Source: Persicaria tinctoria
Lineage: Eukaryota > Streptophyta > Magnoliopsida > Caryophyllales > Polygonaceae
Assembly (NCBI GenBank): GCA_037127255.1
Contig: JBANSL010000007.1
Span: 67,073,538-67,137,537, forward strand
Reading direction: 5' to 3'
Length of the DNA stretch: 64,000 nt
Shown here: piece by piece, positions 32,307-43,832 of the stretch
Position numbering within the stretch: the stretch's first letter is position 1
Layout of the letters: each line of letters opens with the position of its first letter
Notes under the pieces: generated by a model
Database searches by the model: none
The model's input: the letters and a program-made list of their open reading frames with translations, nothing else
Told to the model about the DNA's origin: nothing
Made by a program: the position numbers and the translations under genes

Positions 32307-34767
32307 TTATGTACGGGAGAATCGAATAGGAAAATATGAAGTACAATCAAACTCGCAGCTCCTAGCCTATCAAATGAATTCGAGACTCCCCCGTCGTAGT
32401 AGTAGAGGAATCAGGATCGATCCACAAGGAAACGTGTCAGTGGATCCTAAAGTAGCGCAAAAACCACGTTCTGTAATCGACTAGAAGTCACTCGACATCG
32501 ACTGGAATGCAATCGATGTCTACTAGTGGCTGTCGATTCCTAGTGAAAATTTGCAGGGACAAATACAACAATCGAAATCGACTAGAATGGTCGATGTCGA
32601 GTAATCAGTAGCAGAAATTGACTAACTCAGAAAACTGTCAGTCGATCCAAGGCACTCGATGTCGATTGGGGGTTGTCGATGTCGAGTATAAAAACAGAAA
32701 GTAAAGTGTGTCGGCAAAGATGACCGAAGAATAAAAGGATGGAAATGAAGGATGATCAGAAACAACAGGTGTCGAGTTTTTCGAGGACTCAACGATCGAC
32801 AAAAGACAAGTGTAAACAATATGGGAAAAGTCTTCCAATGCCGGGGTTTACTAGAACCACAACCATGTAAGTAAAATCAATAAATCGCAAAAGACAAATA
32901 CTTTATGGATAAAGGAAAATGCTTTCACCAAATCCAGCAAATAGGCAAATAAATCTCACAAAATATAAATCTAATTGTGTCTACCTTTTTCATAAATTGA
33001 GTTAATAAACTTTCGAATAGAAACCCTAATTACTACCCAAGTTTCACAACATGAGTTCCTTAAATGTCCATTTAAAGATGAAGCACAAGGTAGAACGAGA
33101 TAAAGTACCTTCCTTTACCACTTACCAATCCACCAACATGGCTATCGTCGGGTTCACCCCGACCCTAGAAGAAGGGCAACTACTCGCTCATAGTAACGAA
33201 AGACATGATGGAAATAATAACTTGCATAAAATAAACTCCGAAGTCTTCACAATTGTAGCGCTTCAACTAGGGGTGTTATGTGAACACGAGCTGCTCGGTT
33301 TCGGCTCGGAATTGACTCGAAAAACTCGGCTCGAGCTTGTTCACATTTGAAAAACGAGCCGAGTTCGAGTGGGTTCCCGAGCTCGAATCGAGCTTGAGCT
33401 GAGTACGAGCTCGAGCTCGAGTAGTTCGTATAGATCGAACAAATTTACCCTTGTGCTTTTTTCCCCTTCAGTTTTAGGGTTTTTTCTCAAATCAGTCCCG
33501 TTCACTTCAGACATTCGAACGAGATCACGAGCTCGAACTCATAAACGAGCTCAGAAATGAGCTAAAAACGAGCTCAGAAACGAACTTCCACCAAAAGCAA
33601 GCTTCAACAATAACACGAACTCAACCGAGCTCCAGCTCGACTCGACAAAAAACGAGCATAATGAGCTCGAGCTTGTTCAAATACTCGTGAGCTGAGTTCG
33701 AGCTCACTTCTAAGCTCGACAAAAATTCGAGCCGAGCTCGAGCTCGAGCTTGAAAAAAAACGAGCCGAATATGAGCAGCCCCCTATTCGGCTCGTTCGAC
33801 TCGAATAACACCCCTAGTTTCAACTTTCGTAAGAACACCAAACCCTAAAGCTTCGAAAACCCTAAACTCTATGAGAATTATTTACTCTGAAAATTGAATG
33901 AATAAAACGTAGCCCCAAGGGCTTTATTTATAGCTAGTAATCTTTGCTAGCCAAGGAAAACAATCATAATCCTAGTATAATTGGAATTAATAAAACTATA
34001 TCTAAATAAGTAAATTCCCTAGGGTAAATAGATATTCACCCATAAGGATAGAAGTTCATAAAGTAAGATAGAAGATCTTGTACTTCGTGCTTAAGTAATT
34101 CTTCTCCCTTGAATTTGTAAATAAAGAGCAGCCATATCCGGGCCTCGAAATAGGGACCTTTGGGTACTACCCGCGAGTAGTCATTTCCAGTGAGCCATTC
34201 CGAAATGGTTAAGTAATTCTTCTCCCATCGGACTCATCAAAACGCGATCGCTGCCCAATAAGAATCTAGTCGACGTCGACTAGAGTTAGTCGACATCGAC
34301 TACATTTCACTCCATCTCGAGCACCATGGTCTATCTCTGACATCTTCTCTTTTCAGCTTCTAAGTGTTGCAAATATTCACTCGACATCGGTTAGGTCCAC
34401 TAGATGTCGAGTACTCCCGTAAATATCGAGCAACCATTCGATCTCAAGGGACAATATCGACTACTCCAGGGCTCGATTACAGTAGCTTACTTGTCCAACA
34501 CTTAGTCAAATTTCATCTTAGCTTCAGTCGATATCGACTGAATCCTCTAGATATCAAGTGATTTTCTATAATCGATTCTTCCTCTTGATTTTCCTCTGAA
34601 ATGGCTCCAAATTATGCAAAATTAAATCAAAACTTGTGTAGACCTATATTTATTGCAAATAAACACAAACTACACAAATTCAACATATTTCCAACCCATG
34701 ATATACAAAATAACTATAATGAGGAGCCAAAATAAGCACAAAAACATGGCATAAAACATGGACATCA
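32307..34767 (-). repeat. Diverged A-like LTR (family C), reverse, with a MITE inside
   Basis: On the - strand it starts TGATGTCCATGTTTTATGCC at 34767. It shares with A LTRs the TTTATTTATAGC promoter block (about 33920), the leader hairpin region (33150-33165), the GTGTCAGTGGATCC tail (about 32427) and TCGANNTCGA units (32470-32690, 34265-34560). The left boundary is uncertain (32307-32310). Flanks GCCGT (32302) and GCTGT (34768) may be a mutated 5-bp duplication. Confidence 0.7.
33268..33816. mobile_element. hAT-like MITE inside LTR C
   Basis: 549 bp with terminal inverted repeats TAGGGGTGTTAT / ATAACACCCCTA. Flanking 8-bp sequences GCTTCAAC (33260-33267) and GTTTCAAC (33817-33824) are a target duplication with one mismatch. 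The 8-bp duplication and TAGGGGTG ends fit hAT. The interior is saturated with GAGCTCGAGC-type repeats and encodes nothing. The reconstructed empty site matches the homologous A LTR segment. Confidence 0.82.
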
Positions 34768-34843
34768 GCTGTCAGTGAAATACCACTTTGAAAGAGCTAG
34801 AATTCTAACCTTGTGTCAGGACCCACGGGCTAAGGGACAGTCA
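34768..34843 (+). pseudogene. Fragment of mitochondrial large-subunit rRNA (rrn26-like)
   Basis: GTCAGTGAAATACCAC, then AAGAGCTAGAATTCTAACC and CGGGCTAAGGGACAGTC, match domain V of plant mitochondrial 26S rRNA as I remember it (bacterial 23S has TGAAATACCACC...GTTCTAAC...GGACAGTG). About 75 bp only, so a nuclear insertion of organelle DNA, split by LTR C from its probable upstream part at 32215-32306. Confidence 0.6.
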
Positions 34844-35029
34844 GACATGGTTGATGGATCGCGAGGGCTAATTTATAGTTAATTTATATCCTGGTTTATT
34901 TCCATCTTTCTTGTGCTGTTATTGCTAATGTTGTTTATTGTATCTTGATTAGCTACCTTGATAAAATTGATCACATCGCACTAGGATTATAGCTTCACAA
35001 CTCGAGGGCTTTAATCCCTAAGTAGCTAG

Positions 35030-35935
35030 TGATGTCCATGTTTTAATTTGGCCATGTTTTTGTGCATATTTTCACTTCATATTCTGTCTATCTTATATAT
35101 TTTGGATTGGGAATATTGAGAATTTGGGTAGAATGTTGTTTATTGCAAGATATAAAGGTCTACACAAGTTTTGGTTTGATTTTGCAGAATTTAGAGCCAT
35201 TCTGAAGCAAAGCTAAGAAGAGGACGATTGCAGAAGAGCACTCGACGTCGACTGGACTTCTCGACATCTACCAAACATCTTGAATAAATATTCGAAGTGT
35301 TGAAAAGACAACCTACTGGAATCGAGCCAAGAGTGGTCGAAATTCAACCATTACATCGACCACTGCTCGACATCGACCTGCCTAGAGAAGCACTCGACAC
35401 CGATCAGATTGCTCGATGTCGACTGGACCAGATGCAACACTTAGAAGTTGAGAGGAGACCCTAGATCGACTATTTAACCCGAGGTCGACCAAGATGAGAA
35501 GTGGTCGATGTCGAACACTCTGGTCGACGTCGACCAAAGATCTTGTTTGCCGCGGACGCGCTTGGATGATTTCGATTTCAAGATAGATTACTTAGCCACG
35601 TTTTTTTTATAGATCTTTTCATCATTAGATGAGTTTTTCCTTGTGGGTATTTTCTTATTTACCCAAAGGATTTTTATATTTAGATAAAAAGTGCAAGGAA
35701 TTCATGTTAACGACTTGGATCATAATCACTAAAACGGTAGAGACAACCTAGGTTTATTTGCTAACACCAATACACCTATTTGTTGGAATATGTGAAAGCT
35801 TGTTCCTTGATGAAAGAGAATGATTAATCTATCTTATTCTATCTTATTTACTTGAATGGTTAACGTTGTTGTAAACCCTAGCCTTAAGAGATCTTTTATC
35901 ATATTGTTTGAATCCTTAGCTGAGCCATTTGTTTT
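35030..35935 (+). repeat. Forward fragment of a family-C LTR
   Basis: Starts TGATGTCCATGTTTTAATTTGG, like the start of LTR C on the other strand at 34767. It contains TCGACGTCGA, TCGACATCGA and TCGATGTCGA units (35240-35540) and fades at a T-rich run near 35935 without a canonical LTR end. The 186 bp before it (34844-35029) show nothing recognisable. Confidence 0.62.
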
Positions 35936-35998
35936 GTTTTTTTTTGAAACCCAACACCCCTTGAGCCTTTCTAGACTATTGCATCTCTACCCATCTGG

Positions 35999-37265
35999 TG
36001 ATGCAACATGAGTGACGTCATTTTTTCTGGTCCCAGATGCAATAGTTATATCCCGAACTCAAGCTAAAAAAAAACAAATAGTATAGCAAACCAGTAGGGG
36101 TAGATCCCACAGAGAAGACTGATTTATTATTCTTATGGTGATTTAGAGCAAATAACAATAAAGTTGTAGTGAATAAAGAAAATAAATAAGCAAAAGTATC
36201 AATGACTGCAAAGTAATAATAATATGAGGAAAACGCTTCTCCTGCTATTCGATATTCACAATGGTTGGGGTTCATGATCTTTGGAATGATTTCATTATTA
36301 TTCTCAATCAATGCAAAGCAATTGACATCAATGGTTATTCCGACTTGATTTTAATAGCTCGATACCCTTCACAAGTGTACCAATCACTTAAATTCCATGA
36401 AATATAACATAGAACAACATGGAATTAGAATGTCAAAAGGTTACAAGTTTCTTAACCCTAATTTCATAGAAATCAATATTTAACCAATAGTCATTATCCT
36501 ACATAATCAATTGATGCTTGCAAGGGATCAATTACTTATTGCTTTGCTACCATAGATTACCAATCTCACGAAAGGAGTCACTATCAAAGAATCATTTTCC
36601 GTCTTGATCATCAGTCATATAAAGAACATGTGCAAATAATTAACATTAAAGAACAACGATAATGAAATAACTCATGAATAATAATATGAAATCAAATCCT
36701 CACGATTCAACCAACCATGTCTTCAAATCACATGCGAAACATTGAGTTTAGCAAATCATAATCAATAAGTCTCTCAATATGTTCGTCCACACAATTGTTC
36801 CATAATACGTTCACCTCTCTCTCTCTCTCTCTCTCTCTCTCTAAATGGTTGAAAACAATAGTCTTATAACCTAAAAGTGATGACTCAAAACCCTAGAGAA
36901 TAAAATAATAATAAACTAATTAAAATAGATCCCTATGAAATCGGGTTTGCTGAAGACTGCGAAACCTGCGGGCGCCGCTACTCTGGCTTCACGGTTCTTC
37001 TTTGTCTTCGACTTTGTACTCCTTAGCTCCCTTGATAATCTTTCCTAAGCCTCTTTTATGCTCCAAAACCAGCTCTTCTAAATCTCTCAAGCCCCCCTTC
37101 AAGCTCAGATTGTAAAACAGTAGAATAGACACAAAATAGTGTAGATTTCAAACTCGAATACTCAAATGCAAAACAATGTAAATTTGATAAATTAAACACA
37201 TGCACTGTGAACACTCTAATGCACCTAAAACTAACTATAACGCCTATATAAAATATGCATTATTA
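35999..37265 (-). repeat. B-like LTR (E), reverse
   Basis: On the - strand it starts TAATAATGCATATTTTATAT at 37265, next to a PPT-like CTTAAGTGCGGGGAGTT. It shares the B LTR block around GTAGATCCCACAGAGAAG (rc) and a CGGGCGCCGC motif (36967-36978). The right end is set by the PPT; the left end, near 35999, is a guess. A 12-bp inverted repeat (ACTATTGCATCT 35975-35986, AGATGCAATAGT 36035-36046) spans it. Confidence 0.62.
36815..36842. repeat. (CT)14 microsatellite
   Basis: 28 bp of uninterrupted CT dinucleotides inside LTR E. Confidence 0.95.
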
Positions 37266-38084
37266 AACTCCCCGCACTTAAGCTCTTACTTGTCCTCAAG
37301 CAAATGAAGAATAAATATAAACCAATACATCACACAGGAGATTCCTTCAAAACATAACCTCGTCAAAAGAAACTTCAAAGCAAGTGGAAACATGGATAAG
37401 GTATACAAGCATCATAACATGTATATGAACGGTCAAATAGCCTGTATGCTCATCAATCCAACCTTACAAGGGAGAATATGTGTTTCTCTCACTCTCATGT
37501 GTTTAGGCTTTAAGCATACACTCAACTCAATTCCATATGCAAAAATCATTCTTAAATATTGACACTGATATTGCAAAATCTCCACCGGATATATCAAAGC
37601 AAAATAAGAAACATCAAGACGACTTTCCCTCAATGGAACACTTCAATCTATGCAACAAGGATCCGACAAAGGCCCCAAAACATTCGCTTATAAACATAAT
37701 TCCAAGGGGGTATCAGGCCCTACGGATATGGGTGAGAACCCGCCTTTTAAATCATATAGTGGGAACACTACCTTGTATGCAACCAAAATTGGAGACCCCT
37801 GCACTTATCGTCCTAGCACCTGTAAGAAGGTTACACAACACCATTTTTTTTAACTTCATATAGTTCCCGTCAGATCACCCTTGTATCCCTTAGGTTGGTC
37901 TCTCCCTTGTATAATATTTCTATTTATGAATGCATTTGGATGCCTATGTCAATCTGTAATTGGTATTGTTATCATGTCTACATTCTGCATTTGACTAAAA
38001 TGATCCAGCGTCGATCACCAAGGATGAATGCCAAATGTGACTTGCTTTGCATTATTCTGTACTGATAAGATGACGATATGAGGA
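37266..38084 (-). other. 3' noncoding remnant of the element that owned LTR E
   Basis: On the - strand the terminal AGGA hairpin (37286-37303) and PPT lie next to LTR E. The sequence beyond resembles the matching region of G (54154 onward: CACACAGGA, CATCAAAA) for a few hundred bases, then becomes unassignable. Element B inserted at its right end. Confidence 0.55.
37286..37303 (-). other. AGGA-loop hairpin, terminal copy (E)
   Basis: On the - strand TTGCTTG-AGGA-CAAGTAA: seven pairs, one a G-U wobble, with the AGGA loop unchanged. Confidence 0.65.
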
Positions 38085-38089
38085 GTAGG

Positions 38090-39356
38090 TGATAATGCAT
38101 ATTTTAGATAGGCATTATAGATGTATTTAGTGTAGTCAGGTTGCATTTCTTGCTTACTTTGTTGTTAAATTGCATCTGGTGTTTATTTTAGAAGAGTTCG
38201 GATTCTGCGCAATTTTGTGTTTATCTCGTAGATTGAATCGGAACGCATTTGGGAGATGCAATATCTCGAAGAGGAACACAAGTTACATGGGAAGGAAGAA
38301 AAGAAGCAAGACAGGAGGAGGAGCCCGCAAAGGAAGCAAAGGCTACGGCAAAACACTGTGCGGCGGGCGCCGCAAATGTGCCGCGGCCGCAGCAGTGCCT
38401 GCCGCAGCGGGCTGTGAAGGAAGCATGTGCGGCGGGCGCCGCAACCCTTGCGGAGGCCGCCGCACGTACCGTCAGCGCGGAGCGCGTTTTGGAAAACCCT
38501 AGTTTTTTTTATGTGTTCTTTTTGGAGGCCGACTTTGATCTTTTTAATAGGCACTTTTATGTTATTTTTTATTACCTTTCATTCTATTGATTGAACCATT
38601 AGACACTTTAGAGATTTTGAGCTATGTCTTCCATGAGGAACTAAACTCATCTATTCTGCCTGCAATTTGAAGCTTTATTCGGATTGATTGTGAGTTTCTA
38701 ATTCTCGCTCCTGGTTTCCTATTTGTGAATGCTTCAACTTCTTTGTGCTTGATTGATTATTGATTTGTTCTATCTTGTCTGGCCAACTCGTTAGATCAAT
38801 TCAATCGCTAAGGTTTTGTAGATTCCTGATTGTGAACCTTAACCTAAGTGGCAAACTTGTTCCTTTAGGGCTGATTGAACTAATTGAATAAGTAGGAAGT
38901 TGAATGTGTTGTTAAATCCTTCTTTAGGGACTGCAAATACCTTGGCTAATCTCTGAACTTAAAGCTATCAATTGGGTTAAATCCTTCTTTAGGGACTGTT
39001 CGATTGATAAGGGTTTCTATGACTAATTGGACTAGTAACTATATTAGGTCGGGACAAGGGCATTCATAGGAAACATAATAGGACGAGAAGAAGTTACAAG
39101 GATCGCTTCAATCCAATAAAGTGGAAAATTGTAGGTGGAATTGCTTCTCTCATCTGTCTAAAACAAATTCACTTACTCTGCGTTCGTTACTTTGCTTCAA
39201 AACTTTCACACTAAAACCCCCTTTTGTTACTTAATCGGCATTAGAATCACACTTGAATCATAAATTTCCCTGTGGGATCGACCTCTTACTTATTACTATA
39301 CTAGTTATAGGTTTGAGTTTCTTTGGCGGAATCAACGACAGGTTTCCCCTCCGTCA
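38090..39356 (+). repeat. 5' LTR of B
   Basis: Carries GCGGCGGGCGCCGC, GCGGCCGCAGCAG and GCGGAGGCCGCCGC at 38361-38465. The 3' LTR has the same block with C/T and A/G changes at CpG sites. Confidence 0.95.
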
Positions 39357-39360
39357 AATT

Positions 39361-39378
39361 TGGCGCCGTTGCCGGGGG
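39361..39378 (+). other. Primer binding site of B (tRNA-Asp type)
   Basis: TGGCGCCGTTGCCGGGGG, 4 nt after the LTR end. Confidence 0.88.
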
Positions 39379-40917
39379 ATCTTTATTAAATTCTTGTGTG
39401 TTTTTAGTGTTGATCTTGGTGTGGACCGTCGTACATGGTCCATACCCGTGCTACTAATTCATCGTTGTTACCGTTTGATTTAGAGATTGAAAGGACCCTT
39501 GCCGCTCTAAGGCGAGAAGTTCGTGATCGCTTTCGCGAACTCCCTTTTGATCAAGAAGAGCCGACAACAGAGATGGCTGAAGAGGCGAACCGCACTCTTA
39601 AGGAGCTTTCTGCTCCTGATATGGCACAGCAACCCCTGGCAATCCAATTCCCTGCGCTAGCAGAAGGGGTCAAATTTGAGCTTAAGTCTGGGGTAATTCA
39701 TCTTTTACCCAAGTTTCATGGGTTGAGTGGGGAGGACCCCCACAAGCATCTGGCTGAATTCCATAGGGTGGTAGTTGGGATGAAACCCGAGGACGTCACG
39801 GCAGAGCAAATCAAATTGAGAGCTTTTCCCTTCTCTTTGAAGGATGATGCAAATGAATGGTTCTTCTATCTACCGCCTGGATCTATTACCACTTGGGCTG
39901 AGATGAAAAGAGTTTTCTTAGAGATGTACTTCCCTGCAACAAAGCTAAATGCTTTGAAAAGATCAATCAGCAACATTGAGCAGTACGCGGCAGAGTCTAT
40001 ACATGAGTATTTTGAGCGCTTCAAGAAACTCTGCGCCAGCTGCCCATGCCATGGGTACTCTCAAAAGGATCTGGTTCTCTTTCTATTTAATGGGCTGACT
40101 GATATAGAGTGAAAAACAGTGAATTCTGCTTGTGGAGGTAACATGCTGAACAAGACGCCTGCCGCAGCTTGGGAGGTGTTTAAGGAGCTATCTGAGGGCT
40201 CCAGACAGTTCAACAAGGGCCCTCGCGCTGGGGGTGTACTCGCTGTTGATGCTAATGTGGCTGCACTTCAGACTGATATGGCAGAGGTAAAGGAGATGAT
40301 GAAACAAATGGTTATTGATAGGGCTTCTCAACAACTGAAGGCATGTGGTCTCTGCAGTCAATACACTCATCCCATGGACATGTGCCCGCTTCTACAAGAT
40401 CCTAATTTTGATCTGAATGCCATTGGGAATTTCACTCAACAAAGGCCCAGGCAAGGCAATTATGGAAATCCTGGATATTCCAATAATAACAATTACAACA
40501 GAGGCTATCAGCAAGGTTATGGGAACTATCAAGCCTCTTTCAATCAGCAAGGGGGGCAACAGGAAAGGCCTCAACAACAATATGAACCTCGACAGGGAGG
40601 TCAGCAGCAATCCAATAGGGATAATGAGGGTCCGCTGCAGAAACTGGCAGAGCGGATGGCGAATCTAGAGAAGCAGCAATCCGATCGGATGACAAACCTT
40701 GAGAATCAAATGAGTCAGCTCATTCAAATCTTAAGTGCTAAAGATGCAAATAATTCTGGTAAGCTTCCGTCACAGACCATTGAGAATCCGACAAAGGAGA
40801 ATGTCAGTGCTGTAACACTTAGGAGTGGCAGGGAACTGGTTGTCACGAATCAAAAGGACGATGAGGAGATAATGGACGAGGAAATAGAAATAATTGAAGT
40901 CGAACACGGCCGAACTG

Positions 40918-41043
40918 TCGTGCGGCGCCCGCGGCACACAAGCGGCGCCCGCCGCAGCACCCATGCGGCGCCCGCCGCCAGAGAAGGAAATCGAGTTGCG
41001 GCCGCCGCAGGTGATGCCCAGCAAGCTGCGGCGCCCGCCGCAA
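40918..41043. repeat. GCGGCGCCCGCCGC repeats, gag-PR spacer of B
   Basis: Six or so GC-rich palindrome-like units (GCGGCGCCCGCCGC, GCGGCCGCCGC). The position is equivalent to the TCGA array of A1 1565-1728. A Ser-coding (TTC)n stretch follows at about 41118-41150. Confidence 0.82.
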
Positions 41044-43754
41044 AGGTACCCGTCGCCGATTCCCCTTCTGGTACTATTTCTTCCTCACCTCTTTCCTCCT
41101 CTCTCCCTCTTTCTCCTCCTTCTTCTTCTTCTTCTTCTTCTACTCCTTCTTCTCCCTTACCTATGGAGACTCCAAAGCCCATTCTGCCTTTCCCGGAAGC
41201 TTTGAGGGATACAAGAAGATATGAGAATGACAAGGAAATCTTCGAGACATTCAGTAAGTGTGAGGTAAATATTCCTTTGCTTAATTTGATCAAAAGCATT
41301 CCTAGATATGCTAAATTTTTGAAGGAACTTTGCACTATCAAGCGGAACCAGAAGCTAAAAGGTAAGCAAAAGGTGAAGGTAAGCGAACATGTCACTGCTG
41401 TATTTCAAAAGCGTATGCCTGAAAAGTGTAGTGATCCTGGTATGTTTGCTATTCCATGTGTGATAGGTGATACTAAATTTGACAAAGCCATGTTAGATTT
41501 AGGAGCATCTATTAATGTTTTGCCTTCTAGTGTTTATCATGCTTTGGGGTTGGGACCACTGAATGACACTCGGGTAGTAATTCAACTTGCTGATTGATCT
41601 ACTATCTACCCGAAGGGGATTGTTGAAGATGTCTTGGTTATGGTTGACAATTTGATATTCCCTGCTGATTTCTTTGTGATTGACATGGGTCCTTGTAACA
41701 ATGAAGGCCCTATTCTGTTGGGCAGACCTTTCTTGAAAACTACTAGGACCAAGATAGATGTCTATTCGGGATCTCTTACTATGGAATTTGATGGTCAAAG
41801 AGTTGAATATAATATTTATGATTCCATGAAATTTCCATCTGATGATCCTTCTCTGTGCTTTATGGATGTTATTGATACTATGGCACATGATTGTTTTGAT
41901 TTGGAGTGTGTTGATGAGATGGAGGTTGCTTTACAGGCTCCTATAGATGAAATTGCTAGAGATTATGTATTGTCGTCTGACTTGCAGGAGGCTATAGTGG
42001 CTTTAGACCATCGATCTCCCACGTATGTGCCACCAAGGGGAGACCGCATCGAGCTGACCATTCCTACTGAAAAGCTTCTTCCATCTATTATCCAAGCGCC
42101 TGATGTTGAATTGAAACAACTTCCTAATCACCTTAAATATGCTTTTCTTGGTGAAAATGATACTCTACCTGTCATTATTTCTAACAAATTGACATTTGGA
42201 CAGGAGGAGCGATTGGTGACTGTTCTAAAGGAGAACAAGGAGGCGCTAGGATGGACGATAGCAGACATTAAGGGCATCAGTCCTACCCTCTGCATGCATA
42301 GGATACTATTAGAGGATGATGCCAAGCCATCTAGACAACCTCAGCGAAGACTCAACCCGCCAATGATGGAAGTGGTAAAGAAGGAGGTGCTGAAGCTCCT
42401 TTAGGCAGGTATGATTTTTCCCATATCTGATAGCAAATGGGTGAGTCCTACTCAGGTTGTCCCTAAGAAGGGAGGTATTACTGTTGTTGAAAATCAGGAT
42501 GGTGAATTGGTCCCTAGCAGGGTTCAAACTGGATGGAGAGTCTGTATTGATTATAGGAAATTGAATGCAGTTACTCGCAAGGATCATTTCCCCCTCCCCT
42601 TTATTGATCAGATGCTTGAGCGCCTTGCCGGCCGCTCCTTTTATTGTTTTTTAGATGGCTACTCAGGATATTTTCAGGTACCCATAGCACCGGAGGACCA
42701 AGAAAAAACGACTTTTACATGCCCCTTCGGCACTTTTGCATATCGCAGAATGCCTTTTGGGCTATGTAACGCACCTGGGACATTCCAACGGTGTATGGTG
42801 AGCATATTTTCTGAGTATGTGGAGCGTTTTATTGAAGTATTTATGGATGACTTTACTGTGCATGGAGATGATTTTGATACTTGCTTGCATCATTTGTCAC
42901 TTGTGCTTAAGCGGTGTGTAGACACCAATTTAGTCCTAAACTCTGAAAAGTGTCCTTTTATGGTTGAGCAAGGAATTGTTTTGGGTCATATTGTGTCTAG
43001 CAGGGGTCTTGAGGTAGACAAGGCTAAGATTGATGTTATTCAGTCTCTACCTTACCCCACCAATGTGCGTGAGATTCGCTCCTTTTTAGGCCATGCAGGG
43101 TTCTATCGCAGGTTTATTAAGGATTTTTCTAAGATTTCTGCACCTCTTTGTGATTTATTGAAAAAGGAAGTAGCTTTTGAGTTCGATGACAGGTGTAGAG
43201 CATCCTTTGATGAGCTTAAAGGTCGCCTAACTAGCGCTCCTATAATTCAAGCACCCATATGGTCGCAACCTTTTGAGATTATGTGTGATGCTAGCGATTA
43301 TGCTGTGGGGGCTGTTTTGGGACAAAAGGAAGGAAGGAGCTCTCATGTCATCTACTATGCCTCCATGACTCTAAATGGAGCGCAAAGGAACTACTCCACC
43401 ACTGAGAAAGAGCTCCTGGCTGTGGTCTTTGCACTGGAGAAATTTCGCTCCTATCTCCTAGGAGCTAAGGTAATTGTCTTCACTGATCACGCTGCTCTTC
43501 GCTATTTATTAACTAAGAAAGAAGCGAAACCAAGATTGATTCGTTGGATTTTACTTTTGAGTGAATTTGACATTGAAATTAAAGATAAGAAAGGTGCAGA
43601 AAACTTAGTAGCGGATCACCTCAGCAGACTTGTCCAAGGAGAGGATAAGCCGGAAGATCAAAGACCCATTCACGGTGAGTTTCCTGATGATACACTGTTT
43701 TACTTAACTCACACATCTTCGTTGCAGCTGCAGGAACACACAAGGACGGAAGAT

Positions 43755-43832
43755 GCGGTGGCCGCAACATCCATGCAGCGCCCGCCGCAGTACAGAGCGG
43801 CGCCCGCAGCACTTCTGCGGCGCCCGCCGCAC
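43755..43832. repeat. GCGGCGCCCGCCGC repeats between RNase H and integrase of B
   Basis: Four units in frame inside pol, encoding an Ala/Arg/Pro-rich linker ([19 protein letters not shown]). RNase H and the integrase zinc domain are intact on either side. Confidence 0.82.

Noticed and set aside
34768..34843. Functional rRNA gene
   Set aside because: Only about 75 bp with mismatches and transposon flanks.
36018..36311. 97-aa ORF on the - strand
   Set aside because: Falls within LTR E, low complexity (YYYYF, LFFTTTLLLF), no homologue recognised.
38170..38590. Cys/Gly/Arg-rich and Ala-rich ORFs in B LTRs (also 49180-49600, 13835-14157)
   Set aside because: Products of the GCGGC-type repeat in U3 on both strands, with no domain.
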